DNA of 64,000 bases from Siderastrea radians (Eukaryota > Cnidaria > Anthozoa > Scleractinia > Rhizangiidae). The DNA is taken from positions 434,001 through 498,000 of the forward strand of contig CAXHKT010000139.1 in NCBI GenBank assembly GCA_964017195.1, written 5' to 3'. A program made the position numbers and the translations under genes. The notes beneath the pieces are model-generated. The model saw only the letters and a list, made by a program, of their open reading frames with translations. It did not search any database and was not told the DNA's origin. Each line of letters opens with the position of its first letter. The first letter of the stretch is position 1. Below, in pieces: positions 23,301 to 35,413 of this stretch.

Positions 23301-26300
23301 TGCGATCCTTAGGGAAAAAACCCCATTTTGGGGCATTCCCAGAGGCTCAAAAAGGTGTTCTTATCTGCGCAATCTGTCTGCGCAAGGCTGCGCACTGGCC
23401 CAATAATAATGCAAATCCCTCGGGGCTATCAGAAAAAACAGTTTATTGTGTAGAAAGTCTGCGATTTTTTCGATAAGGTGGGAAAAACCCCCATTTTGGG
23501 GCTTTCCCTCAGGCCCCAAAAAGCTCAAAAAGCTAACTGGCGCTCTTGGCTGCATGCACAAAGCTCCCAAATGCATTCAATCCCTTTGGGACCATCCGAA
23601 AAAAATTCCTTTTGTTCAAAAGTACAAAGAAAGCGCGATATGTGCGATCCTTAGGGAAAAAACCCCATTTTGGGGCATTCCCAGAGGCTCAAAAAGGTGT
23701 TCTTATCTGCGCAATCTGTCTGCGCAAGGCTGCGCACTGGCCCAATAATAATGCAAATCCCTCGGGGCTATCAGAAAAAACAGTTTATTGTGTAGAAAGT
23801 CTGCGATTTTTTCGATAAGGTGGAAAAAACCCCCATTTCGGGGCTTTCCCTCAGGCCCCAAAAAGCTCAAAAAGCTAACTGGCGCTCTCGGCTGCATGCA
23901 CAAAGCTCCCAAATGCATTCAATCCCTTTGGGACCATCCGAAAAAAATTCCTTTTGTTCAAAAGTACAAAGAAAGCGCGATATGTGCGATCCTTAGGGAA
24001 AAAACCCCATTTTGGGGCATTCCCAGAGGCTCAAAAAGGTGTTCTTATCTGCGCAATCTGTCTGCGCAAGGCTGCGCACTGGCCCAATAATAATGCAAAT
24101 CCCTCGGGGCTATCAGAAAAAACAGTTTATTGTGTAGAAAGTCTGCGATTTTTTCGATAAGGTGGAAAAAACCCCCATTTTGGGGCCTTCCCTCAGGCCC
24201 CAAAATGCTCAAAAAGCTAACTGGCGCTCTCGGCTGCATGCACAAAGCTCCCAAATGCATTCAATCCCTTTGGGACCATCCGAAAAAAATTCCTTTTGTT
24301 CAAAAGTACAAAGAAAGCGCGATATGTGCGATCCTTAGGGAAAAAACCCCATTTTGGGGCATTCCCAGAGGCTCAAAAAGGTGTTCTTATCTGCGCAATC
24401 TGTCTGCGCAAGGCTGCGCACTGGCCCAATAATAATGCAAATCCCTCGGGGCTATCAGAAAAAACAGTTTATTGTGTAGAAAGTCTGCGATTTTTTCGAT
24501 AAGGTGGAAAAAACCCCCATTTCGGGGCTTTCCCTCAGGCCCCAAAAAGCTCAAAAAGCTAACTGGCGCTCTCGGCTGCATGCACAAAGCTCCCAAATGC
24601 ATTCAATCCCTTTGGGACCATCCGAAAAAAATTCCTTTTGTTCAAAAGTACAAAGAAAGCGCGATATGTGCGATCCTTAGGGAAAAAACCCCATTTTGGG
24701 GCATTCCCAGAGCCTCAAAAAGGTGTTCTTATCTGCGCAATCTGTCTGCGCAAGGCTGCGCACTGGCCCAATAATAATGCAAATCCCTCGGGGCTATCAG
24801 AAAAAACAGTTTATTGTGTAGAAAGTCTGCGATTTTTTCGATAAGGTGGAAAAAACCCCCATTTTGGGGCCTTCCCTCAGGCCCCAAAAAGCTCAAAAAG
24901 CTAACTGGCGCTCTCGGCTGCATGCACAAAGCTCCCAAATGCATTCAATCCCTTTGGGACCATCCGAAAAAAATTCCTTTTGTTCAAAAGTACAAAGAAA
25001 GCGCGATATGTGCGATCCTTAGGGAAAAAACCCCATTTTGGGGCATTCCCAGAGGCTCAAAAAGGTGTTTTTATCTGCGCAATCTGTCTGGGCAACGCTG
25101 CGCACTGGCCCAATAATAATGCAAATCCCTCGGGGCTATCAGAAAAAACAGTTTATTGTGTAGAAAGTCTGCGATTTTTTCGATAAGGTGGAAAAAACCC
25201 CCATTTTGGGGCCTTCCCTCAGGCCCCAAAATGCTCAAAAAGCTAACTGGCGCTCTCGGCTGCATGCACAAAGCTCCCAAATGCATTCAATCCCTTTGGG
25301 AGCATCCGAAAAAAATCCTTTTGTTCAAAAGTACAAAGAAAGCGCGATATGTGCGATCCTTAGGGAAAAAACCCCATTTTGGGGCATTCCCAGAGGCTCA
25401 AAAAGGTGTTCTTATCTGCGCAATCTGTCTGCGCAAGGCTGCGCACTGGCCCAATAATAATGCAAATCCCTCGGGGCTATCAGAAAAAACAGTTTATTGT
25501 GTAGAAAGTCTGCGATTTTTTCGATAAGGTGGAAAAAACCCCCATTTTGGGGCCTTCCCTCAGGCCCCAAAATGCTCAAAAAGCTAACTGGCGCTCTCGG
25601 CTGCATGCACAAAGCTCCCAAATGCATTCAATCCCTTTGGGACCATCCGAAAAAAATTCCTTTTGTTCAAAAGTACAAAGAAAGCGCGATATGTGCGATC
25701 CTTAGGGAAAAAACCCCATTTTGGGGCATTCCCAGAGGCTCCAAAAGGTGTTCCTATCTGCGCAATCTGTCTGCGCAAGGCTGCGCACTGGCCCAATAAT
25801 AATGCAAATCCCTCGGGGCTATCAGAAGAAACAGTTTATTGTGTAGAAAGTCTGCGATTTTTTCGATAAGGTGGAAAAAACCCCCATTTTGGGGCCTTCC
25901 CTCAGGCCCCAAAATGCTCAAAAAGCTAACTGGCGCTCTCGGCTGCATGCACAAAGCTTCCAAATGCATCCAATCCCTTTGGGACCATCCGAAAAAAATT
26001 CCTGTTGTTCAAAAGTACAAAGAAAGCGCGATATGTGCGATCCTTAGGGAAAAAACCCCATTTTGGGGCATTCCCAGAGGCTCAAAAAGGTGTTCTTATC
26101 TGCGCAATCTGTCTGCGCAAGGCTGCGCACTGGCCCAATAATAATGCAAATCCCTCGGGGCTATCAGAAAAAACAGTTTATTGTGTAGAAAGTCTGCGAT
26201 TTTTTCGATAAGGTGGAAAAAACCCCCATTTTGGGGCCTTCCCTCAGGCCCCAAAATGCTCAAAAAGCTAACTGGCGCTCTCGGCTGCATGCACAAAGCT

Positions 26301-29300
26301 CCCAAATGCATTCAATCCCTTTGGGACCATCCGAAAAAAATTCCTTTTGTTCAAAAGTACAAAGAAAGCGCGATATGTGCGATCCTTAGGGAAAAAACCC
26401 CATTTTGGGGCATTCCCAGAGGCTCAAAAAGGTGTTCTTATCTGCGCAATCTGTCTGCGCAAGGCTGCGCACTGGCCCAATAATAATGCAAATCCCTCGG
26501 GGCTATCAGAAAAAACAGTTTATTGTGTAGAAAGTCTGCGATTTTTTCGATAAGGTGGAAAAAACCCCCATTTTGGGGCCTTCCCTCAGGCCCCAAAATG
26601 CTCAAAAAGCTAACTGGCGCTCTCGGCTGCATGCACAAAGCTTCCAAATGCATCCAATCCCTTTGGGACCATCCGAAAAAAATTCCTTTTGTTCAAAAGT
26701 ACAAAGAAAGCGCGATATGTGCGATCCTTAGGGAAAAAACCCCATTTTGGGGCATTCCCAGAGGCTCAAAAAGGTGTTCTTATCTGCGCAATCTGTCTGC
26801 GCAAGGCTGCGCACTGGCCCAATAATAATGCAAATCCCTCGGGGCTATCAGAAAAAAACAGTTTATTGTGTAGAAAGTCTGCGATTTTTTCGATAAGGTG
26901 GAAAAAACCCCCATTTTGGGGCCTTCCCTCAGGCCCCAAAATGCTCAAAAAGCTAACTGGCGCTCTCGGCTGCATGCACAAAGCTCCCAAATGCATTCAA
27001 TCCCTTTGGGACCATCCGAAAAAAATTCCTTTTGTTCAAAAGTACAAAGAAAGCGCGATATGTGCGATCCTTAGGGAAAAAACCCCATTTTGGGGCATTC
27101 CCAGAGGCTCAAAAAGGTGTTCTTATCTGCGCAATCTGTCTGCGCAAGGCTGCGCACTGGCCCAATAATAATGCAAATCCCTCGGGGCTATCAGAAAAAA
27201 CAGTTTATTGTGTAGAAAGTCTGCGATTTTTTCGATAAGGTGGAAAAAACCCCCATTTTGGGGCCTTCCCTCAGGCCCCAAAATGCTCAAAAAGCTAACT
27301 GGCGCTCTCGGCTGCATGCACAAAGCTCCCAAATGCATTCAATCCCTTTGGGACCATCCGAAAAAAATTCCTTTTGTTCAAAAGTACAAAGAAAGCGCGA
27401 TATGTGCGATCCTTAGGGAAAAAACCCCATTTTGGGGCATTCCCAGAGGCTCAAAAAGGTGTTCTTATCTGCGCAATCTGTCTGCGCAAGGCTGCGCACT
27501 GGCCCAATAATAATGCAAATCCCTCGGGGCTATCAGAAAAAACAGTTTATTGTGTAGAAAGTCTGCGATTTTTTCGATAAGGTGGAAAAAACCCCCATTT
27601 TGGGGCCTTCCCTCAGGCCCCAAAAAGCTCAAAAAGCTAACTGGCGCTCTCGGCTGCATGCACAAAGCTCCCAAATGCATTCAATCCCTTTGGGACCATC
27701 CGAAAAAAAATTCCTTTTGTTCAAAAGTACAAAGAAAGCGCGATATGTGCGATCTTTAGGGAAAAAACCCCATTTTGGGGCATTCCCAGAGGCTCAAAAA
27801 GGTGTTCTTATCTGCGCAATCTGTCTGCGCAAGGCTGCGCACTGGCCCAATAATAATGCAAATCCCTCGGGGCTATCAGAAAAAACAGTTTATTGTGTAG
27901 AAAGTCTGCGATTTTTTCGATAAGGTGGAAAAAAACCCCATTTTGGGGCCTTCCCTCAGGCCCCAAAATGCTCAAAAAGCTAACTGGCGCTCTCGGCTGC
28001 ATGCACAAAGCTCCCAAATGCATTCAATCCCGTTGGGACCATCCGAAAAAAATTCCTTTTGTTCAAAAGTACAAAGAAAGCGCGATATGTGCGATCCTTA
28101 GGGAAAAAACCCCATTTTGGGGCATTCCCAGAGGCTCAAAAAGGTGTTCTTATCTGCGCAATCTGTCTGCGCAAGGCTGCGCACTGGCCCAATAATAATG
28201 CAAATCCCTCGGGGCTATCAGAAGAAACAGTTTATTGTGTAGAAAGTCTCCAATTTTTTCGATAAGGTGGAAAAAACCCCCATTTTGGGGCCTTCCCTCA
28301 GGCCCAAAAAAGCTCAAAAAGCTAACTGGCGCTCTCGGCTGCATGCACAAAGCTCCCAAATGCATTCAATCCCTTTGGGACCATCTGAAAAAAATTCCTT
28401 TTGTTCAAAAGTACAAAGAAAGCGCGATATGTGCGATCCTTAGGGAAAAAACCCCATTTTGGGGCATTCCCAGAGGCTCAAAAAGGTGTTCTTATCTGCG
28501 CAATCTGTCTGCGCAAGGCTGCGCACTGGCCCAATAATAATGCAAATCCCTCGGGGCTATCAGAAAAAACAGTTTATTGTGTAGAAAGTCTGCGATTTTT
28601 TCGATAAGGTGGAAAAAAACCCCATTTTGGGGCCTTCCCTCAGGCCCCAAAATGCTCAAAAAGCTAACTGGCGCTCTCGGCTGCATGCACAAAGCTCCCA
28701 AATGCATTCAATCCCTTTGGGACCATCCGAAAAAAATTCCTTTTGTTCAAAAGTACAAAGAAAGCGCGATATGTGCGATCCTTAGGGAAAAAACCCCATT
28801 TTGGGGCATTCCCAGAGGCTCAAAAAGGTGTTCTTATCTGCGCAATCTGTCTGCGCAAGGCTGCGCACTGGCCCAATAATAATGCAAATCCCTCGGGGCT
28901 ATCAGAAAAAACAGTTTATTGTGTAGAAAGTCTCCAATTTTTTCGATAAAGTGGAAAAAACCCCCATTTTGGGGCCTTCCCTCAGGCCCCAAAAAGCTCA
29001 AAAAGCTAACTGGCGCTCTCGGCTGCATGCACAAAGCTCCCAAATGCATTCAATCCCTTTGGGACCATCCGAAACAAATTCCTTTTGTTCAAAAGTACAA
29101 AGAAAGCGCGATATGTGCGATCCTTAGGGAAAAAACCCCATTTTGGGGCATTCCCAGAGGCTCAAAAAGGTGTTCTTATCTGCGCAATCTGTCTGGGCAA
29201 CGCTGCGCACTGGCCCAATAATAATGCAAATCCCTCGGGGCTATCAGAAAAAACAGTTTATTGTGTAGAAAGTCTGCGATTTTTTCGATAAGGTGGAAAA

Positions 29301-30628
29301 AACCCCCATTTTGGGGCCTTCCCTCAGGCCCCAAAATGCTCAAAAAGCTAACTGGCGCTCTCGGCTGCATGCACAAAGCTCCCAAATGCATTCAATCCCT
29401 TTGGGACCATCCGAAAAAAATTCCTTTTGTTCAAAAGTACAAAGAAAGCGCGATATGTGCGATCCTTAGGGAAAAAACCCCATTTTGGGGCATTCCCAGA
29501 GGCTCAAAAAGGTGTTCTTATCTGCGCAATCTGTCTGCGCAAGGCTGCGCACTGGCCCAATAATAATGCAAATCCCTCGGGGCTATCAGAAAAAACAGTT
29601 TATTGTGTAGAAAGTCTGCGATTTTTTCGATAAGGTGGAAAAAAAACCCATTTTGGGGCTTTCCCTCAGGCCCCAAAAAGCTCAAAAAGCTAACTGGCGC
29701 TCTCGGCTGCATGCACAAAGCTCCCAAATGCATTCAATTCCTTTGGGACCATCCGAAAAAAATTCCTTTTGTTCAAAAGTACAAAGAAAGCGCGATATGT
29801 GCGATCCTTAGGGAAAAAACCCCATTTTGGGGCATTCCCAGAGGCTCAAAAAGGTGTTCTTATCTGCGCAATCTGTCTGCGCAAGGCTGCGCACTGGCCC
29901 AATAATAATGCAAATCCCTCGGGGCTATCAGAAAAAACAGTTTATTGTGTAGAAAGTCTGCGATTTTTTCGATAAGGTGGAAAAAACCCCCATTTTGGGG
30001 CCTTCCCTCAGGCCCCAAAAAGCTCAAAAAGCTAACTGGCGCTCTCGGCTGCATGCACAAAGCTCCCAAATGCATTCAATCCCTTTGGGACCATCCGAAA
30101 AAAATTCCTTTTGTTCAAAAGTACAAAGAAAGCGCGATATGTGCGATCCTTAGGGAAAAAACCCCATTTTGGGGCATTCCCAGAGGCTCAAAAAGGTGTT
30201 CTTATCTGCGCAATCTGTCTGCGCAAGGCTGCGCACTGGCCCAATAATAATGCAAATCCCTCGGGGCTATCAGAAAAAACAGTTTATTGTGTAGAAAGTC
30301 TGCGATTTTTTCGATAAGGTTGAAAAAACCCCCATTTTGGGGCCTTCCCTCAGGCCCCAAAAAGCTCAAAAAGCTAACTGGCGCTCTCGGCTGCATGCAC
30401 AAAGCTCCCAAATGCATTCAATCCCTTTGGGACCATCCGAAAAAAATTCCTTTTGTTCAAAAGTACAAAGAAAGCGCGATATGTGCGATCCTTAGGGAAA
30501 AAACCCCATTTTGGGGCATTCCCAGAGGCTCAAAAAGGTGTTCTTATCTGCGCAATCTGTCTGGGCAACGCTGCGCACTGGCCCAATAATAATGCAAATC
30601 CCTCGGGGCTATCAGAAAAAACAGTTTA

Positions 30629-33020
30629 TTGTGTAGAAAGTCTGCGATTTTATCTTTAAGGTGGAAAAAACCCCCATTTTGGGGCCTTCCCTCAGGCCCC
30701 AAAATGCTCAAAAAGCTAACTGGCGCTCTCGGCTGCATGCACAAAGCTCCCAAATGCATTCAATCCCTTTGGGAGCATCCGAAAAAAATCCTTTTGTTCA
30801 AAAGTACAAAGAAAGCGCGATATGTGCGATCCTTAGGGAAAAAACCCCATTTTGGGGCATTCCCAGAGGCTCAAAAAGGTGTTCTTATCTGCGCAATCTG
30901 TCTGCGCAAGGCTGCGCACTGGCCCAATAATAATGCAAATCCCTCGGGGCTATCAGAAAAAACAGTTTATTGTGTAGAAAGTCTGCGATTTTTTCGATAA
31001 GGTGGAAAAAAACCCCATTTTGGGGCTTTCCCTCAGGCCCCAAAAAGCTCAAAAAGCTAACTGGCGCTCTCGGCTGCATGCACAAAGCTCCCAAATGCAT
31101 TCAATCCCTTTGGGACCATCCGAAAAAAATTCCTTTTGTTCAAAAGTACAAAGAAAGCGCGATATGTGCGATCCTTAGGGAAAAAACCCCATTTTGGGGC
31201 ATTCCCAGAGGCTCAAAAAGGTGTTCTTATCTGCGCAATCTGTCTGCGCAAGGCTGCGCACTGGCCCAATAATAATGCAAATCCGTCGGGGCTATCAGAA
31301 AAAACAGTTTATTGTGTAGAAAGTCTGCGATTTTTTCGATAAGGTTGAAAAAACCCCCATTTTGGGGCCTTCCCTCAGGCCCCAAAAAGCTCAAAAAGCT
31401 AACTGGCGCTCTCGGCTGCATGCACAAAGCTCCCAAATGCATTCAATCCCTTTGGGACCATCCGAAAAAAATTCCTTTTGTTCAAAAGTACAAAGAAAGC
31501 GCGATATGTGCGATCCTTAGGGAAAAAACCCCATTTTGGGGCATTCCCAGAGGCTCAAAAAGGTGTTCTTATCTGCGCAATCTGTCTGCGCAAGGCTGCG
31601 CACTGGCCCAATAATAATGCAAATCCCTCGGGGCTATCAGAAAAAACAGTTTATTGTGTAGAAAGTCTGCGATTTTTTCGATAAGGTGGAAAAAACCCCC
31701 ATTTTGGGGCCTTCCCTCAGGCCCAAAAAAGCTCAAAAAGCTAACTGGCGCTCTCGGCTGCATGCACAAAGCACCCAAATGCATTCAATCCCTTTGGGAC
31801 CATCCGAAAAAAATTCCTTTTGTTCAAAAGTACAAAGAAAGCGCGATATGTGCGATCCTTAGGGAAAAAACCCCATTTTGGGGCATTCCCAGAGGCTCAA
31901 AAAGGTGTTCTTATCTGCGCAATCTGTCTGTGCAAGGCTGCGCACTGGCCCAATAATAATGCAAATCCCTCGGGGCTATCAGAAAAAACAGTTTATTGTG
32001 TAGAAAGTCTGCGATTTTTTCGATAAGGTTGAAAAAACCCCCATTTTGGGGCCTTCCCTCAGGCCCCAAAAAGCTCAAAAAGCTAACTGGCGCTCTCGGC
32101 TGCATGCACAAAGCTCCCAAATGCATTCAATCCCTTTGGGACCATCCGAAAAAAATTCCTTTTGTTCAAAAGTACAAAGAAAGCGCGATATGTGCGATCC
32201 TTAGGGAAAAAACCCCATTTTGGGGCATTCCCAGAGGCTCAAAAAGGTGTTCTTATCTGCGCAATCTGTCTGCGCAAGGCTGCGCACTGGCCCAATAATA
32301 ATGCAAATCCCTCGGGGCTATCAGAAAAAACAGTTTATTGTGTAGAAAGTCTGCGATTTTTTCGATAAGGTTGAAAAAACCCCCATTTTGGGGCCTTCCC
32401 TCAGGCCCAAAAAAGCTCAAAAAGCTAACTGGCGCTCTCGGCTGCATGCACAAAGCACCCAAATGCATTCAATCCCTTTGGGACCATCCGAAAAAAATTC
32501 CTTTTGTTCAAAAGTACAAAGAAAGCGCGATATGTGCGATCCTTAGGGAAAAAACCCCATTTTGGGGCATTCCCAGAGGCTCAAAAAGGTGTTCTTATCT
32601 GCGCAATCTGTCTGCGCAAGGCTGCGCACTGGCCCAATAATAATGCAAATCCCTCGGGGCTATCAGAAAAAACAGTTTATTGTGTAGAAAGTCTGCGATT
32701 TTTTCGATAAGGTGGAAAAAACCCCCATTTTGGGGCCTTCCCTCAGGCCCCAAAAAGCTCAAAAAGCTAACTGGCGCTCTCGGCTGCATGCACAAAGCTC
32801 CCAAATGCATTGAATCCCTTTGGGACCATCCGAAACAATTCCTTTTGTTCAAAAGTACAAAGAAAGCGCGATATGTGCGATCCTTAGGGAAAAAACCCCA
32901 TTTTGGGGCATTCCCAGAGGCTCAAAAAGGTGTTCTTATCTGCGCAATCTGTCTGGGCAACGCTGCGCACTGGCCCAATAATAATGCAAATCCCTCGGGG
33001 CTATCAGAAAAAACAGTTTA
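30629..33020 (+). repeat. Seven-unit duplication, copy 1
   Basis: Starts with a unit carrying GGGAGCATCC and a shortened AAAAAAATCC, followed by KTPF-type, GGTTGAAAA and CTGTGCAAGG (31,928) units. The same order restarts 2,392 bp later. The later units of the two copies have diverged or been replaced. Confidence 0.65.
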
Positions 33021-35413
33021 TTGTGTAGAAAGTCTGCGATTTTTTCGATAAGGTGGAAAAAACCCCCATTTTGGGGCCTTCCCTCAGGCCCCAAAAAGCT
33101 CAAAAAGCTAACTGGCGCTCTCGGCTGCATGCACAAAGCTCCCAAATGCATTCAATCCCTTTGGGAGCATCCGAAAAAAATCCTTTTGTTCAAAAGTACA
33201 AAGAAAGCGCGATATGTGCGATCCTTAAGGAAAAAACCCCATTTTGGGGCATTCCCAGAGGCTCAAAAAGGTGTTCTTATCTGCGCAATCTGTCTGCGCA
33301 AGGCTGCGCACTGGCCCAATAATAATGCAAATCCCTCGGGGCTATCAGAAAAAACAGTTTATTGTGTAGAAAGTCTGCGATTTTTTCGATAAGGTGGAAA
33401 AAAACCCCATTTTGGGGCTTTCCCTCAGGCCCCAAAAAGCTCAAAAAGCTAACTGGCGCTCTCGGCTGCATGCACAAAGCTCCCAAATGCATTCAATCCC
33501 TTTGGGACCATCCGAAAAAAATTCCTTTTGTTCAAAAGTACAAAGAAAGCGCGATATGTGCGATCCTTAGGGAAAAAACCCCATTTTGGGGCATTCCCAG
33601 AGGCTCAAAAAGGTGTTCTTATCTGCGCAATCTGTCTGCGCAAGGCTGCGCACTGGCCCAATAATAATGCAAATCCCTCGGGGCTATCAGAAAAAACAGT
33701 TTATTGTGTAGAAAGTCTGCGATTTTTTCGATAAGGTTGAAAAAACCCCCATTTTGGGGCCTTCCCTCAGGCCCCAAAAAGCTCAAAAAGCTAACTGGCG
33801 CTCTCGGCTGCATGCACAAAGCTCCCAAATGCATTCAATCCCTTTGGGACCATCCGAAAAAAATTCCTTTTGTTCAAAAGTACAAAGAAAGCGCGATATG
33901 TGCGATCCTTAGGGAAAAAACCCCATTTTGGGGCATTCCCAGAGGCTCAAAAAGGTGTTCTTATCTGCGCAATCTGTCTGCGCAAGGCTGCGCACTGGCC
34001 CAATAATAATGCAAATCCCTCGGGGCTATCAGAAAAAACAGTTTATTGTGTAGAAAGTCTGCGATTTTTTCGATAAGGTGGAAAAAACCCCCATTTTGGG
34101 GCCTTCCCTCAGGCCCAAAAAAGCTCAAAAAGCTAACTGGCGCTCTCGGCTGCATGCACAAAGCACCCAAATGCATTCAATCCCTTTGGGACCATCCGAA
34201 AAAAATTCCTTTTGTTCAAAAGTACAAAGAAAGCGCGATATGTGCGATCCTTAGGGAAAAAACCCCATTTTGGGGCATTCCCAGAGGCTCAAAAAGGTGT
34301 TCTTATCTGCGCAATCTGTCTGTGCAAGGCTGCGCACTGGCCCAATAATAATGCAAATCCCTCGGGGCTATCAGAAAAAACAGTTTATTGTGTAGAAAGT
34401 CTGCGATTTTTTCGATAAGGTGGAAAAAAACCCCATTTTGGGGCTTTCCCTCAGGCCCCAAAAAGCTCAAAAAGCTAACTGGCGCTCTCGGCTGCATGCA
34501 CAAAGCTCCCAAATGCATTCAATCCCTTTGGGACCATCCGAAAAAAATTCCCTTTGTTCAAAAGTACAAAGAAAGCGCGATATGTGCGATCCTTAGGGAA
34601 AAAACCCCATTTTGGGGCATTCCCAGAGGCTCAAAAAGGTGTTCTTATCTGCGCAATCTGTCTGCGCAAGGCTGCGCACTGGCCCAATAATAATGCAAAT
34701 CCCTCGGGGCTATCAGAAAAAACAGTTTATTGTGTAGAAAGTCTGCGATTTTTTCGATAAGGTTGAAAAAAACCCCATTTTGGGGCCTTCCCTCAGGCCC
34801 CAAAAAGCTCAAAAAGCTAACTGGCGCTCTCGGCTGCATGCACAAAGCTCCCAAATGCATTCAATCCCTTTGGGACCATCCGAAAAAAATTCCTTTTGTT
34901 CAAAAGTACAAAGAAAGCGCGATATGTGCGATCCTTAGGGAAAAAACCCCATTTTGGGGCATTCCCAGAGGCTCAAAAAGGTGTTCTTATCTGCGCAATC
35001 TGTCTGCGCAAGGCTGCGCACTGGCCCAATAATAATGCAAATCCCTCGGGGCTATCAGAAAAAACAGTTTATTGTGTAGAAAGTCTGCGATTTTTTCGAT
35101 AAGGTTGAAAAAACCCCCATTTTGGGGCCTTCCCTCAGGCCCAAAAAAGCTCAAAAAGCTAACTGGCGCTCTCGGCCGCATGCACAAAGCACCCAAATGC
35201 ATTCAATCCCTTTGGGACCATCCGAAAAAAATTCCTTTTGTTCAAAAGTACAAAGAAAGCGCGATATGTGCGATCCTTAGGGAAAAAACCCCATTTTGGG
35301 GCATTCCCAGAGGCTCAAAAAGGTGTTCTTATCTGCGCAATCTGTCTGCGCAAGGCTGCGCACTGGCCCAATAATAATGCAAATCCCTCGGGGCTATCAG
35401 AAAAAACAGTTTA
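33021..35413 (+). repeat. Seven-unit duplication, copy 2
   Basis: Repeats the first markers of copy 1, including GGGAGCATCC near 33,165 and CTGTGCAAGG near 34,320. From about 34,388 the unit order no longer matches copy 1, so this is a partly overwritten higher-order repeat. Confidence 0.62.
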